64,000 bases of DNA, taken from contig JAMWET010004037.1 in assembly GCA_024036415.1 (NCBI GenBank), positions 20,001 to 84,000 of the forward strand. The letters are read 5' to 3'. The notes beneath the pieces are model-generated. The model did no database searches and was not told the origin of the DNA. It saw only the letters and a list, made by a program, of their open reading frames with translations. Position 1 is the stretch's first letter. Each line of letters opens with the position of its first letter. This DNA comes from Prochilodus magdalenae. Lineage: Eukaryota; Chordata; Actinopteri; Characiformes; Prochilodontidae. Both the position numbers and the translations under genes were made by a program. This document shows, one piece after another, positions 1 to 53,609 of this stretch.

Positions 1-745
1 TTAGCATCACATTCCACTTGTTTACTTCTGTGTGGAAGAGTTTAAAGACTTCAGACTTAGGATTTAATCCTGACGTCAGACTAATCTTTAAAAATCAACA
101 CTGTATTTTTGAGATGCAAATATTTTCTGACTCCCTCATTGTGCTACACAGCCAACTGCCTCCTACTTTTTAATGTATCATGTTTTTATTATTTAAATTT
201 GAGAAATTTACTGTGAGATTTCAGAAGTCAGATTTAAAATGTCAGTTCGGCCCAGTAATAGGTGAAATATATTGAATTAAATGTGCTGGAGTGTTTCATG
301 TGATTGTTTAGGCCACATTTCTTCAGATAAAAAGAAGACTATTGACCAAACAGACCATACAAATGAATAATCGGCACATGCCTAGTAATGTTTCAATTAA
401 TTATAACAAAACACAATATAATAATGATCTAATGTCATATTAGTTTATATGAATTACTTTACCATTGAGACGAGCAGAGAAAAAGTCTAAACTTTCAGTC
501 AGCTCCACATGTGGAGTTTAGAAGACTTTGAATTTGGTAAAAGAGAATTGCCATTTTTTGAAAAAAAGAAATGTCAGAGGTGCAGATTGAAAGGCAACTT
601 GAATGCGAATGTAATTACGTCAGGGGCTAGCTATGTAATTAATATGTAAATACATATAAATAACTCTGGCAGATAAATCAGATGTATTACAAAGTGACTA
701 GTGATCCTCTAAGTCACACAAAAGGTAAAAAAGGTTTTTAGAATA
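1..745. other. 3' flank of the minus-strand gene
   Basis: AT-rich sequence with no coding exon seen on either strand. It probably holds the 3' UTR of the minus-strand gene; the TTTATT at about 186 reads as a poly(A) signal on the minus strand. Confidence 0.3.
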
Positions 746-1372
746 TCAGTACCTAAAGCCTTGCTTTATGGGGTCAACGCTTGCTTGCTGCTTGACCTCA
801 GTGTCTTCAGCTACTGCCGCCCCGTTTGTGTACACCTCAGCATTGAGCAGCGAAGCTGTCTGTGAAGGGCGCCTGCCTGCTGTCTCCTGCCTCTCCCTCC
901 TTTCACAGACCAGCCAGGACAGATCCTGGGATCCAGAGAGCTCCTCTCGAGGCTGACTGAGGGATCTCTGCACCTGCTGCCTTTTCGAAACCAACTGGTG
1001 TTCCGATCTGAAGGGGGTGATGTGTGGGTCACTGGGCAGGAAGACGTCATCCAATGGGTCATCCTCATTGTTAGGCTGGCTGGCTAGCTGCAGAGTAGCA
1101 GATCTGCCTGACATTAATGGCCGGGTGCTCTGGGGCATCTCAGAGCGGGTATAGTGCCGTGAAGGGAGAGTTGCTTGTAGATGATCTGCTGAAAACACGG
1201 ATCGCATGGCAGGCAGTGTAAATGCTGCAGAGCTCCAGTGGAAGCTGCTTGCAGATGGGCCAAACCTTGATAGCCTATAGCCCCCATTAACCTGTGGGGC
1301 CTCCGGACTCGACCAATCAGAAACTTCCACCCTTCTCACAGGCCTAATACACTCCGGGGGCAAAGACGAGCC
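746..1372 (-). CDS. Unidentified gene, coding exon 3 (last seen)
   Basis: After the acceptor ttgccgcag a single frame stays open for 208 codons to TGA at 746. The peptide starts GSSLPPECIRPVRRVEVSDW and is polar. Antisense TTTATT near 186 would be an AATAAA for this strand, so the 3' UTR may run to about 180. Confidence 0.6.
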   Translation of the reverse strand, partial: GSSLPPECIRPVRRVEVSDWSSPEAPQVNGGYRLSRFGPSASSFHWSSAAFTLPAMRSVFSADHLQATLPSRHYTRSEMPQSTRPLMSGRSATLQLASQPNNEDDPLDDVFLPSDPHITPFRSEHQLVSKRQQVQRSLSQPREELSGSQDLSWLVCERRERQETAGRRPSQTASLLNAEVYTNGAAVAEDTEVKQQASVDPIKQGFRY

Positions 1373-2405
1373 CTGCGGCAAAAACAGGTTATACATAATT
1401 ACACAGGTTGTACATCTGTAGGACTGAGTCCACCTGCGCTATCATAAGACAACTCGTCATCACTGTCCAAAGAGAAAATCTAGCATCTCTAAACTAATGG
1501 CTAAATGGCTCTTTACTTTCAGAGTGATATAATCCAAACAGAATTTATTCCAAGCCATGTTTATTGGTCCAGTCATCATGAAATGTTCACACAGAGTGAA
1601 GGACAACTGCTGAGCTCACAGTATGCACTTTTCTGGACAGTGACGATATCCACAATAGTGAAACAATGCCTGCACGTCATTAAAGCCAGATATGAATTTA
1701 TTCAAATAATTCTGCTGCATTTCTATTGGTCCATTCATCAGGAAACGATGACCTACAGAGATGACTTGATACTCTAAAGCTGATAAGAGACACAGAACAT
1801 CTGTACCTTCATCCGCCCATGTCTCACTGATGTGGTGGTGGGTAGATGGCTGCTGGACAGACTACCTGAGAGGAAGACAGAATCTGTTGAACCAGCTGAT
1901 CTGCATAGCACATTTCTCTAGCACTTATCCTACATCTCCCTGCTGTGCTCCACACGTTCAGTGCTGTGTGGGTGTGACAGCCTCTACTCTGAAGCACATG
2001 ACAGAGCTACACTACCATCCTCATTAAAGTCCCTTTATGGCTGGTGTTTATGCCCGTGTGAGTCACAGATCCAGTAATGAGTAAAAGCCATTAAAGTGAT
2101 GTCCACCTCCCTCTGACAGACCTATGACCAGACCCCACAGAACCTCAGCAGGAGGGTTTAGAAGGGCTTCTCGCGGTCTGTAGTGAATGTAGTCGTGTCT
2201 TACCTCTGAGAGCAGGACACTTTCCTTTCCGGGAGAGAGTGAGCTGCACTTGCTGCTCCACTCGGCAGCGCCGGTGGGTCACAGTGTGGCTGTCGGACCG
2301 AGCTAGCCTCTCCTCAGACGGCAGAGCCAAACTGGAATCATTGGGTTTGACTGAGTCGTGAAGGGACAACACTGTCCTCAGGTAAATGGACTCCTCCGCG
2401 GCCAT
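746..2405 (-). CDS. Unidentified protein, three coding exons, about 295 residues
   Basis: Three exons join in frame on the minus strand: 2405-2204 (202 nt), 1865-1807 (59 nt) and 1372-746 (627 nt with TGA), giving 295 residues. The start is the ATG at 2405, which has G at -3 and G at +4. Donors are gtaaga and gtacag; acceptors follow a strong pyrimidine tract (ttcctctcag) and ttgccgcag. The intron phases (1, then 0) agree, and skipping the 59-nt exon would break the frame, which supports the model. The product starts MAAEESIYLRTVLSLHDS and is rich in Ser, Arg, Gln and Pro, with no signal peptide, membrane segment or enzyme motif that I can see, so it is probably largely disordered. I do not recognise the family. 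It is divergent to dennd5b, with about 2 kb between the two starts. The last exon ends close to a possible donor (ttag|gtactg at about 751), so further 3' exons remain possible. Confidence 0.6.
1807..1865 (-). CDS. Unidentified gene, coding exon 2 (59 nt)
   Basis: A short exon lies between a strong acceptor (ttctgtcttcctctcag) and the donor gtacag. Read in phase 1 it encodes a Ser/Thr-rich peptide (SLSSSHLPTTTSVRHGRMK) and restores phase 0 for exon 3. Confidence 0.55.
2204..2405 (-). CDS. Unidentified gene, coding exon 1
   Basis: The exon opens at ATG 2405 in a good Kozak context and ends ctcagag before the donor gtaaga (phase 1). It encodes 67 residues, including an acidic head and a basic stretch (HRRCRVEQQVQLTLSRKGK). 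Confidence 0.65.
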
Positions 2406-2620
2406 ACCGTCCACCGGCCAGAAGTTTCCCAGTCTTTGTACGTCAGGTGTTCTTTCTTTCTTTCTTTCTCTTTTTTTCTTTTAGGGCGTGGTCTTTGTTG
2501 CGCCTGGAGGGCGTGGCTACGGGGGGACAACTAGAAGGTTACCAGGGGAGCGGGAGGGCGTGGTTTCCACGGCGTCACCTGACAGCTCATGTTACCGTGT
2601 GGAAAGTAAACCTGTTGATC
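2406..2620. promoter_or_regulatory. Divergent promoter region with repeated GGGCGTGG boxes
   Basis: Immediately upstream of the minus-strand gene the DNA turns GC-rich and carries three exact GGGCGTGG octamers at 2484-2491, 2509-2516 and 2556-2563, a core shared by Sp/KLF zinc-finger sites. A pyrimidine tract (CTTT)n at about 2451-2482 precedes them. Promoter function is inferred from position and motif clustering. Confidence 0.4.
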
Positions 2621-2998
2621 TGGGCCAGATACCAGCAAAGCACCTTAGCTACCCAAACACCCCAGACTCAGTTACTAACCCGAGTTAACCCCAGCAGGAC
2701 CACCTCTCAGCACACCCAGCACCTCCACAGAAACTCTCCTCAAGTAGCTCTGAAATACACTGGCAGTGGCTGAAAGGGAGAAGTGTGACCAACAGTAAGA
2801 CGGCCCACGTGCTTCTATAACGTGTAATCTATGTAATCTAATAATGCCTCTATAACTGATAAGATAACCAGGTAAATATTACACCTGTGTTGGTCTATGA
2901 TTGTGGACAATCCCAGTCCCGTGAAACCAGGCCTGCGTGGTAGTCAGAGTTTTGGCCAGCAGGTGTCAGCACTGTTGTGCAGCGGGAATAATGGACAG

Positions 2999-3120
2999 TC
3001 TAGATAGATGGATACTTTATTGATCCCGAAGGAAATTTAGCAGCCCTTAGCAGTTTCACAGTACAGCACAGTAAAACAAAACAAAAAGAGCTGTACAGTA
3101 TGAAACCTAAGTGGGTAAGT
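2999..3120 (-). repeat. LINE 3' tail fragment, minus orientation
   Basis: The stretch tactttattgatcccgaag followed by gaaatt is a familiar fish LINE 3'-end sequence (Rex/RTE-like, from memory). It is preceded by TAGA/TGGA tetranucleotides, the usual terminal microsatellite, so the element lies in minus orientation. A second copy is at 61403. Confidence 0.55.
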
Positions 3121-3599
3121 CCCGGACTTATTATCAACTATTAAACTATACATAGTACAGTTTCTGACCTGTGGAGTATTTCAGTAGTGGGTACTAAGAC
3201 GATAACATTTTCTGATACCTGTGCTAACAGCATATTAAAAACTGCCTGGAACAAATAATAATCCTCTCCGAAACTCATTTTTATATCCCAACATCTGGAA
3301 TTTTAAACATATTAATATTCTATTTTTTGTTTTTAATTGGTTATTATACAATCATTATAATAAAGATATTTTCTCAACAATTCATTTAGACTAGATAGAT
3401 CATTTAATGGATTCTGAGCACATTGAACAGTCTCTCCTAAATGGCCATTGCATTACAGACACTAAAGAGATCCATAGTCATACTTTGCTGATGGGACTTC
3501 CACCGTGTAGTCTTTTTATATAGGCGTTTCTATGACCCTGTGATGCTATGTGTGGTAAACCCTGGTGTCCTTATTGCCCTGGATGTTTCAATCGTTAAG

Positions 3600-3830
3600 T
3601 GTGGTCATTATCAGTCAGGATGCTCATCATCATCATTATCAGTCAGGTTGCTCATCATCATCGTTATCTGTCAGGATGCTCATCATCACCATCATCATCA
3701 TCATCAGTCTATGGTATATACCAGGTTGTTCAGTCATTCATGGTCACTGTCAGTCACTGCAATCATCACTGGTTAATATGGTCATGATCAGTCAGCATGT
3801 TCATCATCACATAGCGATATCCTGCTCAGT
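3600..3830. repeat. CAT-rich minisatellite
   Basis: Imperfect units of roughly 30-36 bp repeat, each containing tcagtcaggatgctcatcatc or a close variant, with embedded (CAT)n runs. The short His/Ser-rich open frames here come from the repeat and are not genes. Confidence 0.7.
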
Positions 3831-4104
3831 CCACACATCCTTCACTGTCTAGCAGCCCATGATATTTTGCAGATGGACCAGAACGCTCTTTGTGTGAACT
3901 TATTTAACCACAGTCCTTTAACACGGGTGTAGCGCTCTGATGCTCCTCTCTGTGCTGCTAGATGATTATAATATAGTATCGTAGTGCACTAACTGTACAT
4001 CAGACGGTCTGTGGTACAGTTTGGAGCACACAGAGAAACACATTCGATTAGAGAATGAACAAAAGATCAGGGTTTTGCAGCCTGCCTTGAAAACAACGAG
4101 CGCT

Positions 4105-4413
4105 TACAAGCATGCGCACATTCATTGGTCGAGAGGTATTTAAAGAGCCCGCTCAGCGCGTCTCTGATTGGCTGAGGCGCGTCAGGTCGGTTCGTCAGCT
4201 TGCGGGTCGGAGTCGCCTGTCAGTGAACGCAAAGGGTCTGGTTGAGAAAGCACGGAGGGTCAGCCAGCGTCCACAGCCTTGTTCCTCCACTCTTATGTGC
4301 GTGTTCAGGGGTGTCATCGTTCCGAGTAACTTCTTTTGACCGTCTCGGTTCGGACATGGACGTGTTCTGATAGTAGTATTAGTGGCGGACAAAGCGGATC
4401 CTCAGAAGCCGAG
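4105..4413 (+). promoter_or_regulatory. dennd5b: dennd5b promoter and 5' UTR
   Basis: Upstream of the dennd5b ATG are an NRF1-like GCATGCGCA (4110-4118), two inverted CCAAT boxes (ATTGG at 4124-4128 and 4167-4171) and an AT-rich TATA-like TATTTAAAG (4137-4145), followed by a CpG-rich leader. Transcription probably starts between about 4165 and 4250. This is inferred from motifs only. Confidence 0.5.
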
Positions 4414-46390
<41,977 letters not shown>

Positions 46391-48665
46391 CCACTTTAGA
46401 AACTGTTTCTGACTTAGCCTCCCCAATCCCACCTCAGCATCCCCTGTCTCTCCTGCCACTGCTGCTGCTCTGAAGGCCAGCGTAGCTTTTCTCAAGCTCG
46501 AGACTGAAGCGCTCAAGACTTAAAGAAGCTTTTATTCAGCTCCCTCAGACCCCACAGGAGTGAGGCTCACGTGGTGAACGGTGTAAGGGAGGTCTGGATT
46601 CCTGGCAAGAGCTGTGTTCTTTCTTTCTTTTTGCAAAAGGACCAGCAGATTTAGCTCTGAATTCCCCTGGGTGTTTGACAGCAGAGAGTTCTCTTCTCCT
46701 GTGTTTGTCCTTCAGACCTCCAGCCACAGTTTAGATTGCTCCATATCGGATTCACCTGAGCCTACAACAGAGGAATTTGCTATGACGTATTAAAGAATCG
46801 CTTTGTTGTTGTAATTTGATGTATACCTTTAGCATTGACAGGCTTCTTGTGTCACTGTATTCCTTCCTACAACGGGAGGCTGGAGCTAAATCCCATTTGC
46901 ACAACTGCTAATGGACAGTTAGGAGTGTTCAGTTTAGATGTTGCCCACATGTGGATAATTGTTTTGTTTAAAGTCAGTCTTGTTGATTTGGTGATTGACA
47001 AGGAAAGCATCTGCTTCAGCGGACTGTTTAAGTGATCATCTGAGAATCTATGGTGGTTTGAAGGAAATGACATTCCAGCAACACCAAGAGAAAACACTGT
47101 AGTTGTGTGTGTGCATGTGTGCGTGTGCGTGTGCGTGTGCGTGAGAGAGAGAATGTGTGAGTGTGCATATGCTTATAAGAAGAACATTACAGGAAGAGGT
47201 TTATTTTGCCAATCAGTATTAACTTGGTTTGTGTTGAAATAAATCGACATCAAGCTTGAATTTTGTATTTAGGAGAAACACTGGAAATAGAAGAGCAATA
47301 ACGCGTCTCCCGCCTTCATAAGGACAGAAGTATCCATCCACGTAAACAGCCAGCTTTCTTTCTTACCATTTCCTCCCAGCATACCAGCGTGCTGCAGTTT
47401 TAAAGCCCCATTCCAGGATGTTCTGGATTGATTTTGGTCTGATCAGGTTGCTTTCACCTTTCTTTGAGCAGTCTGGCAAGAGGCGACAGAATCCCTGACC
47501 TCAACATCTAATTAACTTTTTGATTTGTTGTTCACAACCAGAAATGTATTTGAACATGTGTGTATATGCAAATGCATAACACAATAAGGACATGCACCTC
47601 AGTACCTACGTTTATCCTGTTTGGAGCTTTAAAGCCACAAAAATTTAAATTTCACCGAAATCTGTTTTAAATACTGGAAATCCTGGAACAGGTAGACCTT
47701 TATAAGTGTCATGGACAGAAACATTAGTTACGGGGGTCGATGAGTTTATATGGTTAGTTCAAAATAAATCATTGGTTATTTGCTGCAAGTGACGATAACT
47801 GTTCTCTTTTTAAATTGACATTTTGAGTTGTGCACCTGTGTACACGAGAGGAGGCGTGAATGAATTCGAGCACGCTTTCGTTTTTTTATGTTATTCTATG
47901 TTGAGTTTTTTTTTTTTAATAATGTTGTTTGTGACACTGGTTGGGATCATTTTAATGTGAGACTGTACTGGTTATTTATTTCCTGGTGTATCATATCTGA
48001 TAATTAGTCTTGGTTCAAACTGTGTGTATTATACGTTTGCCTGTGTAAGACTGAATCCAAATGTCTTTCCCCCGTGAAGTTAAATGTTACTTTGGCTGTT
48101 GCATTGTGGGGAAGAGGTAAAACACTGGATCATTCCTTTTTGTCGTCAGATCTTATTGCATGCTACATGTTTTAGAGCTCGGAGCTGCAGCTGTAGCTGT
48201 AATTAGTTAGTCCAGCCTCAAGCCCCAGTCCTCTTCTGTCCTTATTCAGACCCGTTCCAGGGTCTTGGCCTAGCTGTCTCTTTAACCTTATGAGACCTTG
48301 GGCTGTTCTGTCTCTCTCCTCTCCTCCTTATTGCATTGTAAACTTTCCTTTCTGGAAGTTTGAAATAAGTGGATTCCTCCTTCTGTCAGTAATGGGTAAA
48401 TGCTCACTGTTATGTTCATGATATTTATGAAACATCTCATTAAAATCGCTTCCCGTCTTCATGTCTGTGTCCTGTATGACTCTATTATAGCCCTTTTTTA
48501 ACCAATGACTTTAAAAGCATGAGTTTTGTTTAACAGGGTGGTTTTTAGCAGTAGCAGTACTTCTGTTTTGATTTATGTTTTGCAGTGGACAATATAGTTT
48601 TGATTTGTTTTTCATCTTTTAGTGCTATTTAAACCCATTAAAATAAATATTGTCAGTAAACACAT
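46391..48665 (+). other. dennd5b: dennd5b 3' UTR (probable extent)
   Basis: No coding signal after the TAG. AATAAA hexamers at 47238-47243, 47763-47768 and 48642-48647 are candidate cleavage signals, so several 3' UTR lengths are possible. A GT/GC dinucleotide stretch lies at 47104-47145. The extent is inferred. Confidence 0.5.
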
Positions 48666-51000
48666 TGCTGTAGCTGAAAATACATAAGCTTTATATCAAT
48701 AAGATCCAGAAATGATTCCAAACTCTCTGGGGTTAAGCTGGTATTAGATGAACTGACACGAAGTGGAAATGTGTGCGGTGGTCTGACAAATCCACCCCTC
48801 AAACTGTTTTGGGAATAATGGTTATGTTCTCTGGGTCAAAAATGGGAAAACTATCCAAATGTCATGGCAGTCATTAGTGATAGTGGGCAACATGCGCCGT
48901 GAGAACCGTGTTGGAACATTCTTCTGCACATGAACTGTTGAGCAGCTGACGTGTTGCCTCAAGCAGTAACAGGAGGGGACAAAAATTTCCAATATGCCCA
49001 CATCCCCTTTTGCAGGCATTACATTTAAAGTATGCATGTGTTCACAAGCAGCAATATAGTTTAAACATGAATTAAAGTTTTCGGTTGACAGCAGGTCCTT
49101 ACAGCTCTGTAAATTGTTGCTGTCGTTTTGTATTTATATTCCTACTGTCCGAGCTTTTGGAATAGGGCTTTTAGTTCATTGCATACAGGTGATGGCCAGA
49201 TGTTAACGCTGACATGACTTACAGAAAATATAATATACATACAAGTATAAAATATACTGACACAAATTCCACCAATAATTGGGCGCACATTCTGCGAACA
49301 GAGAATTTCACCAACAGAGCAGGACAGTTTCAGTAAGGCAGATATTCTCCAGGCAGCTATTTGTCAGCAGCATTTGACTATGCTTCATGCTGGCACCACT
49401 GTGGCATTCAGCGGTCTGTTAAGGGAGTTGTCATTTGTCCTGTGCTGAGCTCATAGGTGCTGTGCTTCCAGCAGCCTCTTTAATAAAAGACCTTTTCTGG
49501 CAAAAGGGCGTGTGCTGTCTGGATGGATTGTGTATGCTTGTATAAATGCGTACACCTTTTGTTACAAATGTATGTTCATTTGAATTGAGTCTGAGTCATG
49601 CATAATGAGAGGAGTTAGATGAAGGTAGGAGAAAATTAAAACTTAGCCCATTTCATATAAACAAACCCACGTTTGCCACATGAATTGCATGCTCTGTCTT
49701 TCAGCTCAAGCCTACCCACGAAGAAGGCACTGTGTTTGGTGTGGCACTAACTAAGCACTGTTTCATGGCCCACATGGTTTAGCTGTATTTGTAAATATTT
49801 GCATGAACAGCATTTCCAAATACATTTATTACAACAGTGTGACAGCCTGTTCCTTGCAACTAATAAACTGACTGCTGTATGTAGTACCAAAAACAAGTAA
49901 GTAACTAAATAATACTATCTGCATATTTGCCAAAACAAACAAACTAATCACATGTTCATGTAAAGATTAGATATAGGCACGATATAAGCCAACAAATGTA
50001 ATGCTGGAAACTAACATTAACTTACTAAAAAGTGATTGGGATTTGTTCCATGTGGTAAAATCCCATTCTGGAATAAAGACTTTTTTGTGTGTGAGTGTTT
50101 AAAAGTTATTAAGGAGTAACATACTAACAACACTGGCTCTAGGAGGACTGTTGGAGTGGGCTGTTACTTGGTGCTGATTGCACCCTTTGCTGTTCAGACA
50201 AAGCAGTTAAATTACAATACATTAGATGGTATAATCAATCAACATGTGGTTTAGACCCACCACACAGCTAATGTACTTGGTCACGTAAATTAAACTAGCA
50301 CAATTATTATTTGTGCCCATGGAGGGATTACTGATCTCTGAAATTAGAACCACTAAGGATATACTGAACATGAAAACAGAAGTGCTTCATTATAGCTAAA
50401 GACATATGATTGACTGTAATATGACACAGGGCCATTTGACCCAAATACAACCACCAACTGTAACATTAACACGTTTTATCACTTAATATATTTGTTTGTT
50501 TGTTGTTGTTGTGTTTACTGTTCCTTTCATTGGCTACCTGTCCTTAATTAAACAGGGGCAGCCGCTTCAACACGATTGACCAGGTTAGAATACGCAGTCG
50601 GAGCAGCAGCACTGTTTCTTTATGCACTCATGCTGGACTAATTCGACTCCATACTCCAGTGATACTCCATCATCTGCTGTGTAAAGGTATAAAGTGGTGT
50701 TACTAGACAGGACAGGCCGGGGCTAGCTGGTAGATTTCTCTGCAACAAGGTACATAGATGTTATAGACACACCGCCAAAGCTGTTATTTATAGTAGTTCA
50801 TTTTTGAGCCTGAAAATCTTTTTTCTCAAGTTTTAATGTGAACAGAAAGTCAGTTACTCTCTTATTTGGTAGCCTAACTGTGGCTTACTCTATCTAACAC
50901 TAGAGGGAGAGAACTGATGAGTGTGTCCATTTAAACTAAAGAAGAAAGACCCAGTCAGATCCGTGAGCTTTATAATCTCTGCTGCTGGAACACGACAGCT
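48666..51000. other. Intergenic region dennd5b-sinhcaf
   Basis: AT-rich, with no exon seen on either strand. Further AATAAA hexamers at 49482 and 49862 could serve a still longer dennd5b 3' UTR. TGTAAATA, a Pumilio-type element if transcribed, is at 49790-49797. Confidence 0.4.
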
Positions 51001-51633
51001 CGCTGTCCTGAACCAGATTACAGTCCGAGATAAACAGCAGCTAAGTGTGTTTTTCGCGTTCGGGTTTCGACTCGAGCTGCAGCTCGTTTGTACCGACTCA
51101 GCCCTGTCAGTCTGGAAGCAGCGCGGCGCAGTTTTAAACCCCGCGTCCGTGTAAAGTCAGCAGATCCGCTGCAGCTCTGCACGTATGCAGTAGCTGTACT
51201 GACTCCTCCGGACTCTGCAGCTGCTGCCCTTTCGCTCCAACATCTGCGCAGCTGCTGCCGTAGTAACGAACAGCGGCTCCGCCCACCCGCGCAGCAACGC
51301 ACGGATTTGAAAAGCTGCGTGTCTAGGCAACGGGACCCGCCCTCGTTTCCCGCGTAATTTCTCTTCCATATATGGACAATAAGAACGTGGACGCGGCGCG
51401 ACGTCAGCGACGTATGCAAATGAGGTTGATTGAAGAAATCCAGCAAAATGGAGGCCGGGGCGCCGCGCATGCGCAGACACTTTACTACGGGCAGACAGAA
51501 AGTGAGACGGCCAGGACGAAGCGGCGTGCTCTGGCAGTGGCGCATTGTTTTATGACTGACGTTTGGAGCGAGTTCGGTTCTCTGCCTTTCCTGTCGGGTT
51601 TACTGTTGTCGCCGTGTGTCCGAGGTAGCCGAG
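51000..51633 (+). promoter_or_regulatory. sinhcaf: sinhcaf CpG-rich promoter and noncoding exon 1
   Basis: The base composition changes to GC- and CpG-rich. A perfect NRF1 palindrome GCGCATGCGC lies at 51465-51474, with a CRE-like CGACGTCAG near 51400. A first exon without the main ATG is inferred to start at about 51450-51500 and end at 51633 before the strong donor gag|gtaaga. It would splice to 54781, where the acceptor directly precedes the start codon. Open frames across this island, including a 175-codon antisense one, look like composition effects. Confidence 0.6.
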
Positions 51634-52520
51634 GTAAGATTTGACACTTTCTGCACAGTAACTGTTCTGTTAGGGCGCGCTGAAGGCTGTCAGCGCATCT
51701 GGGAAGTGATAGAGAGATGGAGAGCGACAGAGAGGGAGGGAGAAAGAGTGAGAGGAGGCCCCCCTAAATAAGTTTAGTGTGACAATGCGAGACCCGGCTG
51801 GACTGGACCACCGCATCAGTCAGAAACGTTACGCTTAGTTGGAGCAGGTTACTTCTGCTACTTGTTCAGAGTGTGCGGTGAACTGCTCGCGGTGTTAAGC
51901 GTGCTCGTTTTTGTACGCATCGGGCACGTGCGCTGCTCGCCATACGGTGCATGCCATTTTTTAAGGCGCGCGCGTCTCGTGTTTGATTACAGATTTGGTC
52001 CTCTGAGCTCGGTTCCGACATGTTGGTGTACTTTGTGGGGCATGTTTGACTCTAAGCGTGGGCTACAGCCACGTTTTTCGAGAGCTACTTCGTCCCTTTA
52101 AATGCATCGTCGGCGTTTTCATACGTGCGTAGTAGGTTAGTCCTAGTTCACCACGCATGGGCATGAACTCGTCCCAACCAGACCCGATATCAGCAGTTTC
52201 TGCACGGTGAGGGCAATAAAAGTGCAGTTCTTGATAAAGTTGTGTCGTTTCTGTCTTTTGGACTGTACGCTTGCTTTGGTGCAGCGCTGAAGTGTCCGAC
52301 TTGCTGCGTGTGCGTGTGGTCTTACGCCTCTGTTGGTGGGTGTGCTGCAAAACAAACCTGCGTTTTTCAGCGCTGGCCGGCCTACCTTAACAACTTAGTG
52401 CTGCAGGTCACAGCGCGGTGCACCTGTACATTAGTAACAACAACTGAACTACTAAAGGGCTACTTCCTCGATACTGCTCTTTTTACTGATGACACTAAAG
52501 TCAGCTTCCTATTCGGCAGA

Positions 52521-52593
52521 TTCTTGTTCGACTTCCCCCGTTCCACCTTAAATGGTGCACCTTTTAAGGTGGACCGGGAAAGTCGAACAAGAA
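52521..52593. repeat. Foldback inverted repeat (hairpin)
   Basis: Arms 52521-52552 (ttcttgttcgacttccccc...) and 52563-52593 are reverse complements over about 31 bases with only a few mismatches. The loop is 10 bases (tggtgcacct). Transcribed RNA would form a stable stem. No family was recognised. Confidence 0.8.
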
Positions 52594-53529
52594 GCTTCGT
52601 TTTTATTGTCAAATTCTTTTGAGTTATATGGGCTTTACAGTTTCTAAACATGTATGTGTATATATTTCCAAAGCTAACGTTAGATTTGCCTGAATGCATC
52701 CCGAGTCCCCACCGTATCTCTGCTCTAAGCATGGCCGCGCCGCCAGCACCTCAGCGCGGCTTCAGCACAGCGAAGAGCCGCTGTCTGGATAACAAAGAGC
52801 AGCTTAGTACAGAAACGTTACAGGAGTCAGTTACTCAGCGGTCATGTACATCTCCAACACGCACTCCTCACAGCCCGAACCCGCTTCTTTTATCGAGATG
52901 CTGCAGTTCTGTACAGAGTGAAGACACCGAGCGGGCGACGACGAGAACGGTACACGCACGCGCATTTGTTTGTGAGTGCGCGCGCCATGTTTCTGCGACG
53001 AGGGGCGCTACATAGTCCCTCGACTCTCCATTTTTAGAGCAAATTGCGCCTACAGTTCTCCACACGGTAGATTGAAGGAACCTGTAGGAGTAACCCGGGC
53101 TGTTGGGGGGTGTTTTTGGTGGTCTCTGCGGCCACGCTCTCACAGTAATGTGGTGCTCCACTTCGGTGTCCCTCTTTACCTCAGAGAAGCGTGGCCATGT
53201 TTGAGCTACGTCAGAGGCGCCTGCACAAGCGGCGGAGGAGACCGAGCGGAGCCTGTGGGAGTCCCGAGGAGAAGCTGCAGTCTTAATGATGCTGTTATAG
53301 CAATGTAACTACAGTAGAGTGAAACAAGCATCTAACTTTTGTGTGTCCATTATAAGTCTGGACAAGCCTCAGTACAGTGACTCAGTAAGACCCGTATCGA
53401 AGCGCGCGCGCGCGATGTGCTGAGCAGATGTCCGCCGTGCTCTGGTTATGTAAGTTGAGCTTGAGCCGCAGTGACTCCAGCTCCTCACTCAGCCTGACTA
53501 CTGACTGGCACTGCCTCAACCAGGTCCTA

Positions 53530-53532
<3 letters not shown>

Positions 53533-53603
<71 letters not shown>
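53533..53603. repeat. (CT)n microsatellite
   Basis: About 35 perfect CT units. Confidence 0.95.

Positions 53604-53609
<6 letters not shown>

Noticed and set aside
51018..51545. A 175-codon open frame on the minus strand at the sinhcaf promoter
   Set aside because: It lies wholly in CpG-rich DNA, where stop codons are rare by composition. No splice sites, family motif or good start context support it. A divergent noncoding transcript remains possible.
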